Positions 1-5,958 of a stretch of DNA of 10,186 bases are shown here, piece by piece. The notes beneath the pieces are model-generated. The model worked only from the letters and a program-made list of their open reading frames with translations. It was not told where the DNA came from and ran no database searches. The position numbers and the translations under genes were made by a program. The stretch comes from Paludibacteraceae bacterium (GTDB taxonomy: Bacteria; Bacteroidota; Bacteroidia; Bacteroidales; Paludibacteraceae): the NCBI GenBank assembly GCA_017965125.1, contig JAGCQO010000200.1, positions 1 to 10,186 of the forward strand, given 5' to 3'. Numbering within the stretch: position 1 is the first letter of the stretch; each line of letters opens with the position of its first letter.

Positions 1-25
1 CAGAAAAAGAAACAACAATAAACGA

Positions 26-50
26 CAAAACCACCCAAATGGTGGTTTTG
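26..50 (-). terminator. Intrinsic terminator after the DUF6359 gene
   Basis: A perfect 10-bp inverted repeat (bases 26-35 with 41-50) closes a 5-base loop. On the minus strand it is followed by a T-rich stretch (complement of bases 1-25). It lies 23 bases beyond the stop codon of the DUF6359 gene, so it most likely ends that transcript. The plus-strand side has only a short T run inside the stem. Confidence 0.75.
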
Positions 51-72
51 CTGTTTGGATGTTACGCGTGAG

Positions 73-1026
73 CTATCTCACATAAAGTTTTTTGCCGGCC
101 TTGATGATGAGACCTTTGCTGTCTCCACGGAGCTTGCGGCCAAGGATGCTGAAAACATCGCTGTCGGACGGAGCGCCCACAAAGGTGCGGGCGAATCCGG
201 TGGCGACACTGTTGACAAACTCGAAGTCAGAAAGGTTTTGCACACCGGCAACGGAGAAATAATTCTTGATTTTGCCGCAAAGCAGAACCTCCAGGCCGAT
301 GTTATCCTGATTGTCAACAACATTGAGCTTCGTGCGATAAGTGGAGCCAGAGTTCAACTGAACTGGGGCGAACTTCACATCGGAAGCCGAGCCGGCGATT
401 GCAATGTTGGTACTGACATGGCTGCTTTCGTCGTGCAACGACGATGCGCTTTTCACCGAGCCAACGATGAATCCCCTCACCCACACGCTGTTTTCCGGAT
501 AGTCTTCCTCGGTCATCTTTCTCAGGTCGGAAACGAGGAATGGGTTCTCCTTCGTGCCGTCGCCAGTGAAGTCGTTGGTCTTGCCGTTGAGCGAGAACAA
601 GGAAGCGCCGTCGATGACAACCGCCCCGCCAGCTCGTTTCGACAACTTGCCCTTGACCACGACCTCGTCGCCAGCGGAAATCTGCTTATCCCCAGCGACC
701 CACAGCCTGTCTTTAAGGAATTTCGCGCCATCGCACAAGATTCCGTTCTCGTCGAGCGCGTCAACAGCGACAACAAACGAGGCCGTGCCGCTCTCTGCGT
801 TATAATCGTCTTGAACATTGTAAACATAGCCGTAGATATAAACCTCGGAAGATTCTTCCTCCTCGCCAAGAGTGCTACCGATCAAAGAAGCATCGGAAAC
901 AGTGTAAGGATTTTCGGCAGTCCCCTGCCCTTCTGTCTGTGGTAATTGCCCTGCAAATGAACTATTTACGCCAAACCAAGCGGCAATGATTAGAAAATAG
1001 AAATGTAATAATTTGTTTGTAAGCAT
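73..1026 (-). CDS. Exported protein with two OB-fold/DUF6359-type modules and a T9SS-like C-terminal tail
   Basis: This 317-residue protein starts with a signal peptide (hydrophobic stretch about residues 6-20, likely cleavage after SSFA near 25). Two related modules follow. Module 1 (about 34-148) opens with GTAENPYTVSD and has the beta-strand pattern of an OB-fold like that of the YhcR group (VYIYGYVYNV, then SAGDEVVVKGKL). Module 2 (about 156-271) opens with GTKENPFLVSD and runs through WVRGFIVG, TNIAIA, PVQL and VLLCGKIKNYF to GVQNLSDFEF, the signature I associate with DUF6359. The tail (288-317) ends DVFSILGRKL, then GLIIKAGKKLYVR, like the short C-terminal tails of Bacteroidetes cell-surface proteins, some sorted by type IX secretion. 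Its cellular role is unknown; ligand or nucleic-acid binding is only suggested by the fold. It is a single-gene unit with its own promoter and terminator. The start is chosen for the signal peptide and promoter spacing. The long plus-strand frame across it lacks any protein-like features. Confidence 0.88.
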   Translation of the reverse strand: MLTNKLLHFYFLIIAAWFGVNSSFAGQLPQTEGQGTAENPYTVSDASLIGSTLGEEEESSEVYIYGYVYNVQDDYNAESGTASFVVAVDALDENGILCDGAKFLKDRLWVAGDKQISAGDEVVVKGKLSKRAGGAVVIDGASLFSLNGKTNDFTGDGTKENPFLVSDLRKMTEEDYPENSVWVRGFIVGSVKSASSLHDESSHVSTNIAIAGSASDVKFAPVQLNSGSTYRTKLNVVDNQDNIGLEVLLCGKIKNYFSVAGVQNLSDFEFVNSVATGFARTFVGAPSDSDVFSILGRKLRGDSKGLIIKAGKKLYVR

Positions 1027-1064
1027 TTTATTTATTTTTTGTGATTAAAAATATAAATAGAACG

Positions 1065-1094
1065 CAAATGTAATATAATTTGTAATTATAACAA
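1065..1094 (-). promoter_or_regulatory. Bacteroidetes-type promoter of the DUF6359 gene
   Basis: On the minus strand the -7 element TACATTTG (1065-1072) matches the Bacteroidetes consensus TAnnTTTG exactly, with TTG (1092-1094) 19 bases upstream as the -33 element. Transcription should begin near 1058, giving an A/T-rich leader of about 30 bases without a Shine-Dalgarno sequence. Confidence 0.72.
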
Positions 1095-1111
1095 CAGCGG
1101 AATTTACACAC

Positions 1112-1147
1112 AAAAAAAGAAACCGACAGCGGGAATGCTGCGGTCTC
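1112..1147 (-). terminator. Second (distal) intrinsic terminator downstream of the DUF4359-like gene
   Basis: On the minus strand, bases 1137-1147 pair with 1119-1130: CAGC with GCTG, ACCG with CGGT, then three outer pairs including one G-U, with a single bulged base (1126). The loop is six bases. Seven consecutive T follow on the minus strand (complement of 1112-1118). It lies about 20 bases beyond a first terminator, so it acts as a back-up stop shielding the promoter of the DUF6359 gene. Confidence 0.78.
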
Positions 1148-1160
1148 TTCAATGACTACA

Positions 1161-1195
1161 CAATAAAAAAGCCATGCGATTTCTCACACGGCTTT
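1161..1195 (-). terminator. First (proximal) intrinsic terminator of the VanZ-dprA-terC-DUF4359 operon
   Basis: A 12-bp stem (1184-1195 with 1168-1179) with two wobble pairs closes a GAAA tetraloop on the minus strand, then runs into a T-rich tract (complement of 1161-1170, TTTTTT then ATTG). It begins seven bases after the stop codon of the DUF4359-like gene. Confidence 0.88.
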
Positions 1196-1202
1196 GTGTC
1201 GA

Positions 1203-1637
1203 TTATTCAACCCCGTTTCTCGGAATGTCGAGTTTGTCGTAACGACCTTTTACATCGAAGAAACTGTCCTCGATGCCCATGATGCTTTCCTTTATCTTGT
1301 CGTGGCCGAAGACAAAGACATGGCCGAAGACTCCCAACGAAACGTAATTCCTCTTGCCGTTGTAGTTCACATAGCCGGCAGAGACGAGGAAAAAGTTGCT
1401 GACATTGAGCTGCGTCTTGACGAGCGAACTGACCACCGACGGCATGAACAGCCCGGCGAGCGGCGCAAACGATTCCATGCCCGGATTGGAGTAAAAACCC
1501 TCCATGACGATGTCGGACAACTCCTGGTCAACGGCGTCGCAGTGGGCCTCCTTGGCAGGACACGTGAGCAGCATAACCACCGCCGTCGCAGCGACCACCA
1601 GCAGAACGATTATCTTTTTGAAACTTCCTTTTCTCAT
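1203..1637 (-). CDS. Small single-pass membrane protein, DUF4359-like
   Basis: The protein has 144 residues. A basic N-terminus (MRKGSFKK) is followed by one hydrophobic segment (about residues 9-25), which should act as an uncleaved anchor, leaving about 118 residues outside the inner membrane. The soluble part has a helical region after CPAKEAHCDAV, a hydrophobic middle (VSSLVKTQLNVSNFFLVSAGYV), and a beta-rich end with YVSLGVFGHVFVF. The order anchor, charged helix, 'FFLxS' strand, 'GxFGxxF' strand resembles DUF4359 proteins; I make that match from memory, so treat it as likely rather than certain. Two cysteines (26, 33) flank the end of the anchor; residue 25 is Thr, which does not fit a lipobox well. 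The start lies only nine bases after the terC stop, so the two are surely co-transcribed, and this is the last gene of its operon. Function unknown; a role as a TerC partner is inference. Confidence 0.82.
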   Translation of the reverse strand: MRKGSFKKIIVLLVVAATAVVMLLTCPAKEAHCDAVDQELSDIVMEGFYSNPGMESFAPLAGLFMPSVVSSLVKTQLNVSNFFLVSAGYVNYNGKRNYVSLGVFGHVFVFGHDKIKESIMGIEDSFFDVKGRYDKLDIPRNGVE

Positions 1638-1646
1638 ACTCTTGAT

Positions 1647-2636
1647 TTATTTGCCAGAAGCCTCGGCAGACTCCTTTTTCTTTGACACTACAACCGAAAC
1701 CACCATGCTCAGCGTAAGCACAACGCATATAACCGCCAACGACCACAATGTCGGTATCTCGATGGCCTCATCCATGTTAAGCAAATCCACCATGATGAAC
1801 TCCGAACCGAGCAGCATCTTCACGCCGACGAACGAAAGAATCACTCCCAATCCGTACTTCAGATAGACGAAATATCTCGCCACACCAGCCAGCGCGAAGT
1901 AGAGCGCACGGAGGCCGAGGATGGCAAAGACGTTGGACGTGAGCACAATGAACGGATCATGCGACACAGCCAGCACGGCAGGGATGGAATCGACAGCGAA
2001 GACGATGTCCGAAGCCTCGATGACAAGCAGCGCGAGGAATATAGGCGTAGCGACGAGCTTGCCGGCCTCGCGGACGAAGAACTTGTCCTCGTGCATCTTA
2101 GGAGTGACTGGGAAAAGCTTCTTGAACAACTTTATGATAAGGTTGTTGCCTGGGTCGTCGTTGTCATTGTCCTTGGAAAGGAATGTCTTGATGCCAGTGA
2201 AGACAAGGAACGCTCCGAACACCGGAATTATCCACACGAAGCGATTGATGAGCGACACGCCGGCAAAGATGAAGATACTACGCACGATCAACGCTCCGAA
2301 AATGCCCCAGAACAGCACCTCATGCTGATATTTGCCGGGGATGCCGAAGTAGGAGAACAGCATCAGGAATACAAACAGGTTGTCCATGCTGAGCGACTTC
2401 TCAATCAAATAGCCAGTCAGGAACTCCAACGCCTTCTCGCCGCCGTTGAAGTAGCCCTCGCCGTCGAAGACGAAAATGCCGAAGCAGAACAGCAGCGACA
2501 CGGCAATCCATATCGCCGTCTGCACAAGCGCCTCTTTCACTTTTATCTCATGCGGATGTTTGTCGGTCACACCAAGGTCGATGCCGAGCATTACAAGCAC
2601 CAACGCGAAAAATCCAATCCAAATCCAGATACTCAT
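1647..2636 (-). CDS. TerC/Alx-family integral membrane protein (probable Mn export/metalation)
   Basis: This 329-residue protein has about nine predicted membrane segments, starting with WIWIGFFALVLVMLGIDLGV (4-22). The family's acidic motifs are all present: D20 in helix 1, E79 and D85-N86 in EKSLSMDN, and E207, D210 and D216 in EASDIVFAVDSIPA. A charged loop (about 154-192) separates the two halves, as expected for TerC/Alx proteins. Characterised relatives export manganese (E. coli Alx) or help load Mn onto exported enzymes (Bacillus MeeF/MeeY); tellurium resistance is only the historical name. No other ter genes are nearby, so tellurite resistance is not implied. The gene starts 14 bases after dprA and ends nine bases before the DUF4359-like gene. 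The gap is too short for a yybP-ykoY Mn riboswitch, and none is seen before the operon. The cytoplasmic tail after about residue 318 is short and charged (KKKESAEASGK). Confidence 0.93.
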   Translation of the reverse strand: MSIWIWIGFFALVLVMLGIDLGVTDKHPHEIKVKEALVQTAIWIAVSLLFCFGIFVFDGEGYFNGGEKALEFLTGYLIEKSLSMDNLFVFLMLFSYFGIPGKYQHEVLFWGIFGALIVRSIFIFAGVSLINRFVWIIPVFGAFLVFTGIKTFLSKDNDNDDPGNNLIIKLFKKLFPVTPKMHEDKFFVREAGKLVATPIFLALLVIEASDIVFAVDSIPAVLAVSHDPFIVLTSNVFAILGLRALYFALAGVARYFVYLKYGLGVILSFVGVKMLLGSEFIMVDLLNMDEAIEIPTLWSLAVICVVLTLSMVVSVVVSKKKESAEASGK

Positions 2637-2650
2637 TAACTATTGTGTTT

Positions 2651-3766
2651 TTAGCTTAGTTTATACAAATTACCAGGCAAGCACCTCACGAGCCCCGCGA
2701 ACTCCATCTGCATCAAGTGGGCAGATGTGATGCTGACCGGCTTGCCTAACTCCATGGCGACTTGGTTTATCTGCAGCCCGTCGGGGTTCTTGTGCAGCAG
2801 CGCCATGACTTCCTTGTCCTCCTCCGAAATGTCGGGGAACAAGTCCTTTTGCGTCCCCTGGTCGGCTCGGAAAGTCCTCTCTCGCCAGCCCATGGCTCTT
2901 ATGAGGTCGGTCGCGTCCTCAATCATGCCGGCACGCTCAGTCTTTATCAGGCTGTTGCAGCCTTCGGAGCGAGCATCGCCCACACGGCCCGGGAACGCGA
3001 ACACATCACGGTTGTATGACGACGCCGTAGCCGCAGTGTTTTGCGAGCCGCCTTTGAAAGCGGTCTCCACGACAACCAGCGCGTCGCTCAGTCCGGCGAT
3101 GATGCGGTTTCTCGCAAGGAAATGAACCGGCAGCGGCTTCACTCCCGACACATATTCGCTGACGATGCATCCGCCCTTAGCCAGCATCTCGGCCGCCAAG
3201 TCCCTGTGGCACGAAGGGTAAATCATGTCCAACCCATGCGCCACGACGCCAACCGTCGGAACCGACGACGCCAAAGCGGCCTTGTGTGATATGCCGTCGA
3301 TGCCCTCGGCCAGTCCGCTGACGATGGTGACGTCCGCCACCTTGTCGGCCAGCCCTTCGACCAGCTTCACGGCGAGCGTTCTGCCGTAGTCGGTCGAGCG
3401 ACGTGTGCCCACCATTCCGACCATGTGCTGCCCGTTGAGCGTCGCCTCTCCCTTGCAGAACAGGACGATAGGCGCGTCCGGACACTCCTTCAGGCGGTAT
3501 GGGTATTCGCTCGAGTCGAGGGCGATGGCACGGATGCCGTACTTGTCCATGAACTCGAGTTCCTTCTTGGCCTTGTCAACCGCCGCGCCGCTCAACACCT
3601 GGTCGGCCAAGTCGGCGACAGGCGTTTTCAGCTTGGCTATGCCCTCGGCTGTCTCGTGGAACAATCCTTCCGCACCGTCGTAAAACTCCATGATGGCGCG
3701 CCCTTCCATAGGTCCGACGCCACGAAGCTGAGTCAGCGCTATCTTATATATCAATTCGCTATCCAA
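2651..3766 (-). CDS. dprA: DNA-processing protein DprA (Smf), TTG start
   Basis: DprA binds incoming single-stranded DNA in the cytoplasm and loads RecA during natural transformation; it is also kept in species not known to be transformable. Residues 11-28 (LTQLRGVGPMEGRAIMEF) form a helix-hairpin-helix. The Rossmann-like core spans about 85-290 with VGMVGTRRSTDYG (116-128), SGLAEGIDGISH (150-161), GLDMIYP (178-184), the ARNRIIAGLSD block (218-228) and FAFPGRVGDARSEGCNSLI (257-274). A winged-helix C-terminal domain covers about 313-371. Length, 371 residues, is normal. One departure: the usual GSLITA block reads GSQNTA (240-245). The first codon is TTG at 3766-3764, giving MDSELIYKIALTQLRG, which aligns with family N-termini; the first in-frame ATG (Met20) would destroy the hairpin. 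A second TTG at 3754-3752 overlaps the VanZ stop as TTGA and is an alternative start. The gene overlaps VanZ by 16 bases. Confidence 0.94.
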   Translation of the reverse strand: MDSELIYKIALTQLRGVGPMEGRAIMEFYDGAEGLFHETAEGIAKLKTPVADLADQVLSGAAVDKAKKELEFMDKYGIRAIALDSSEYPYRLKECPDAPIVLFCKGEATLNGQHMVGMVGTRRSTDYGRTLAVKLVEGLADKVADVTIVSGLAEGIDGISHKAALASSVPTVGVVAHGLDMIYPSCHRDLAAEMLAKGGCIVSEYVSGVKPLPVHFLARNRIIAGLSDALVVVETAFKGGSQNTAATASSYNRDVFAFPGRVGDARSEGCNSLIKTERAGMIEDATDLIRAMGWRERTFRADQGTQKDLFPDISEEDKEVMALLHKNPDGLQINQVAMELGKPVSITSAHLMQMEFAGLVRCLPGNLYKLS

Positions 3767-4170
3767 TGTTTCTTGTTTTTGTAGTAGAGAACGATTACAG
3801 CAAACGACACGACTGTTCCTGCGAAGTCGGCTATGAAGTCAACCCAGTCGCCGTCCCTTTGCGCCACGAAATAATTCTGCAGAAGCTCGATCAGGCCTCC
3901 GTAGAGAGTAGGATAAACCACGATGCTGAGCCATGACCTGCGCACCGGGAAGCTCTTGTATTTCCGTCTGCCGGAAAACACGAACTCGACCGCCGTAGCC
4001 AATGCCAATGCCATAAACATGAAAAAATGCACAATCTTGTCGAAGTGCGGTATCTTATAGAGGAAAAAGTCCTTAGGCAAATCCGCCGGTATCGGGCGAA
4101 TGGTGAGAATGAATATCAGAACAGACACCAGTATCGTTCTCCAATATTCTCTTATTATCCTATTAATCAT
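3751..4170 (-). CDS. VanZ-like family membrane protein
   Basis: Read from ATG at 4170 the protein has 139 residues and four membrane segments: about 12-26, 46-65, 80-97 and 112-130. VanZ-like motifs are clear: DKIVHFFMFMALA (44-56), then YGGLIELLQNYF (90-101) and the acidic RDGDWVDFIADFAGT (105-119). VanZ itself gives low-level teicoplanin resistance by an uncertain mechanism; most family members, including the single-copy ones in Bacteroidetes, have no assigned role, so no resistance is claimed. The frame extends upstream to an ATG at 4248, but that start lies inside the terminator hairpin of the preceding gene and upstream of the promoter, so 4170 is chosen. This is the first gene of the operon and its end overlaps dprA by 16 bases, which suggests translational coupling. 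Confidence 0.87.
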   Translation of the reverse strand: MINRIIREYWRTILVSVLIFILTIRPIPADLPKDFFLYKIPHFDKIVHFFMFMALALATAVEFVFSGRRKYKSFPVRRSWLSIVVYPTLYGGLIELLQNYFVAQRDGDWVDFIADFAGTVVSFAVIVLYYKNKKHWIAN

Positions 4171-4191
4171 ATCTACTTTCAGTTGCGACCA

Positions 4192-4222
4192 CAAACATAA
4201 CCATTTGCCGTGAAAGAAACAA
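4192..4222 (-). promoter_or_regulatory. Promoter of the VanZ-dprA-terC-DUF4359 operon
   Basis: On the minus strand TATGTTTG (4192-4199) fits TAnnTTTG, with TTG (4220-4222) 20 bases upstream. The predicted start near 4185 leaves a leader of about 15 bases before ATG 4170. The -33 element sits in the T-rich tract that ends the preceding terminator. Confidence 0.65.
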
Positions 4223-4225
4223 CAA

Positions 4226-4254
4226 AGGCGCACAAGCCGTCTGCCCATGCGCCT
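4226..4254 (-). terminator. Intrinsic terminator after the acyl-CoA synthetase gene
   Basis: A 12-bp stem (4243-4254 with 4226-4237, including three G-U pairs on the RNA) closes a 5-base loop; the outer seven pairs AGGCGCA/TGCGCCT are perfect and G/C-rich. A T-rich but interrupted tract (TTGTTGTTTCTTTC) follows on the minus strand. It lies 19 bases beyond the synthetase stop codon. Confidence 0.82.
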
Positions 4255-4273
4255 CGATTGCTATCTTGCTAAT

Positions 4274-5935
4274 TTACTTATCATTACCGTCTTGTTTGCG
4301 AATCTCCTTCCTGCGGATTTTGCCCGAGATTGTCTTTGGCAACTCATCGACGAACTCCACAACTCGAGGATACTTGTACGGCGCCGTGGTTCTTTTCACG
4401 TGGTCCTGAATCTCCTTCTTGAGGTCGTCGTTCGCCTTGTCTTTCCACTCCTTGCCGAGGACGATGGTAGCCTTCACGACCTGACCTCTTATCGGGTCGG
4501 GAACGCCGGTTATGGCGCATTCCACAACTGCCGGGTGAGTCATCACGGCGCTTTCCACCTCGAACGGTCCGATGCGATAGCCGGAACTCTTTATCACGTC
4601 GTCGTTCCTGCCCACGTACCAGTAATATCCGTCCTCGTCTCTCCAAGCCACGTCGCCAGTGTAGTAACGTCCGTCGTACCAGACTTCCTTGGTCTTCTCC
4701 TCGTTTCGGTAATAGCCCATGAAAAGTCCGACTGGACGGCCCTTGTCGGTGCGGATGACGATGTTTCCGTGCTCGCCGACTTCGACGCTGTTACCTTCCT
4801 CATCGACGATATCGACGTCGTACTGAGGGCATGGCTTGCCCATCGAGCCTGGCTTTGGCTCTATCCAAGGGTCGGTCATGATGAGGGCTGTGGTCTCGGT
4901 CTGACCGAAAGCCTCGCGCATCTTTATGCCAGTCAGTTTATAGAACTGCTCATAAACGCTTGGGTTCAAGGCCTCGCCGGCTATCGAGCACTGCTTGAGC
5001 GACGAAAGGTCGTACTTCGTAAGGTCCTCGCGTATCATGAATCGGAAGACCGTCGGAGGCGCGCAGAACGACGTCACCTTGTACTTCGAAATCATGTCGA
5101 GCATGTCGGCTGGTGTGAATTTCTCGTGGTCATAAACGAAGAGGCACGCCCCTGCGATGAGCTGACCGTAGATTTTTCCCCAAGCCGCCTTGGCCCATCC
5201 TGTGTCCGCCACAGTCAGGTGAAGGCTCTCGTCGTTGAGGTGGTGCCAGATGTACGCTGTCGAGATGTGTCCGAGCGGATAAGTGAAGTCGTGGATGACC
5301 ATCTTAGGCTCTCCTGTCGTTCCCGATGTGAAGTACATCAGCATTATGTCGTCGTTGTTGTTTACTTTCTCCGGACGGACGAAAGGCGCGGCGTTGTCCA
5401 GCCCCTTGTGGAAGTCGTCCCATCCAGCCGGAATCTCTGGTCCGACTGAGATTATGTGCTTGACTGTCGGGCATTTTGGCAGCGCCTTTTCTATATGCTC
5501 GACTATCACGTCATTGCCCACGCAGACTATCGCCTTGATGTCGGCTGCCTGGCAACGGTATATTATGTCCTTGTCCGTCAGCAAGTGGGTGGCAGGTATA
5601 GCCACGGCGCCAATTTTATGGAGCGCTATCATGGAAATCCACCACTCGTAGCGTCGCTTCAGGATGAGCATCACCATGTCGCCCTTGCTTATGCCGAGGC
5701 TCTGGAAATAAGACGCCGCCTTGTCGGTCAGCTCCTTGAGTCTTGCGTAAGTGAAGTCAATATGCTCGCCCTTGTCGTTGGTCCAGCAGATGGCTCTTTT
5801 CTCTGGCTGCTCTGCCGCGTACGCATCGACCACGTCGTAAGCGAAATTGAAATTATCTGGGACTACAACCTTGTAGTTCTTCACAAAGTCTTCATGCGAA
5901 GTGAAAGATGCTTGTTTTAAAAATCTCTCTACCAT
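4274..5935 (-). CDS. AMP-forming acyl-CoA synthetase, medium/branched-chain (MACS) type
   Basis: This 553-residue cytoplasmic enzyme activates a carboxylic acid with ATP to an acyl-AMP and then passes it to CoA. All adenylate-forming motifs are present: the P-loop TSGTTGEPK (203-211), GEALNP (320-325), FGQTE (343-347), YTGD (425-428), the hinge region after GRNDDVIKSSGYRIGP (442-457) and the catalytic lysine K539 in SGKIRR. The start (YKVVVPDNFNFAYDVVD) and overall form resemble the medium-chain group that includes the Methanosarcina 2-methylbutyrate-type enzyme rather than true acetyl-CoA synthetase, which is about 100 residues longer. The substrate is therefore probably a short, branched or aromatic acid; the exact acid cannot be read from sequence. 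The gene starts 23 bases after the XRE-cupin regulator and is surely co-transcribed with it. An A-rich stretch precedes the ATG, with no Shine-Dalgarno sequence. A 400-residue plus-strand frame across this gene is a shadow. Confidence 0.95.
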   Translation of the reverse strand: MVERFLKQASFTSHEDFVKNYKVVVPDNFNFAYDVVDAYAAEQPEKRAICWTNDKGEHIDFTYARLKELTDKAASYFQSLGISKGDMVMLILKRRYEWWISMIALHKIGAVAIPATHLLTDKDIIYRCQAADIKAIVCVGNDVIVEHIEKALPKCPTVKHIISVGPEIPAGWDDFHKGLDNAAPFVRPEKVNNNDDIMLMYFTSGTTGEPKMVIHDFTYPLGHISTAYIWHHLNDESLHLTVADTGWAKAAWGKIYGQLIAGACLFVYDHEKFTPADMLDMISKYKVTSFCAPPTVFRFMIREDLTKYDLSSLKQCSIAGEALNPSVYEQFYKLTGIKMREAFGQTETTALIMTDPWIEPKPGSMGKPCPQYDVDIVDEEGNSVEVGEHGNIVIRTDKGRPVGLFMGYYRNEEKTKEVWYDGRYYTGDVAWRDEDGYYWYVGRNDDVIKSSGYRIGPFEVESAVMTHPAVVECAITGVPDPIRGQVVKATIVLGKEWKDKANDDLKKEIQDHVKRTTAPYKYPRVVEFVDELPKTISGKIRRKEIRKQDGNDK

Positions 5936-5942
5936 CGTATTA

Positions 5943-5958
5943 TTTTTTGCACAAAAAA
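5943..5958. other. A/T dyad between regulator and synthetase genes
   Basis: A perfect 7-2-7 inverted repeat, TTTTTTG CA CAAAAAA, lies between the regulator stop codon (5959-5961) and the synthetase ATG (5935). It could be a protein-binding site, a weak hairpin, or just an A-rich translation-enhancing leader with chance symmetry. Confidence 0.35.

Noticed and set aside
55..945. Plus-strand open frame of 296 codons opposite the DUF6359 gene
   Set aside because: The minus strand encodes a signal peptide, two related modules and a sorting-type tail with promoter and terminator; the plus frame has none of these.
1647..2636. Tellurite resistance locus
   Set aside because: TerC is present but no terA, terB, terD, terE or terZ genes are nearby; the family name alone does not support the phenotype.
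1959..2639. Plus-strand frame of 226 codons opposite terC
   Set aside because: Antisense shadow of a clear multi-pass membrane protein; the highly charged His/Glu/Arg-rich product is typical of reading hydrophobic codons backwards.
2637..2650. Possible Mn riboswitch (yybP-ykoY) in front of terC
   Set aside because: Only 14 bases separate dprA and terC, and no such fold is evident in front of the operon at 4171-4225.
3751..4170. Glycopeptide resistance by VanZ
   Set aside because: No vanA/H/X/R/S genes are present, and the family is wide and mostly of unknown function.
4171..4248. N-terminal extension of the VanZ-like protein from ATG 4248
   Set aside because: The extension begins inside a terminator stem and upstream of the predicted promoter, and adds a Cys/Arg/Trp-rich stretch unlike VanZ family starts.
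4247..5449. Long plus-strand open frame (400 codons) opposite the acyl-CoA synthetase
   Set aside because: It is a shadow of a gene with all adenylate-forming motifs intact; the shadow product is rich in Val/His/Arg with no recognisable domain and its start lies in the terminator hairpin.
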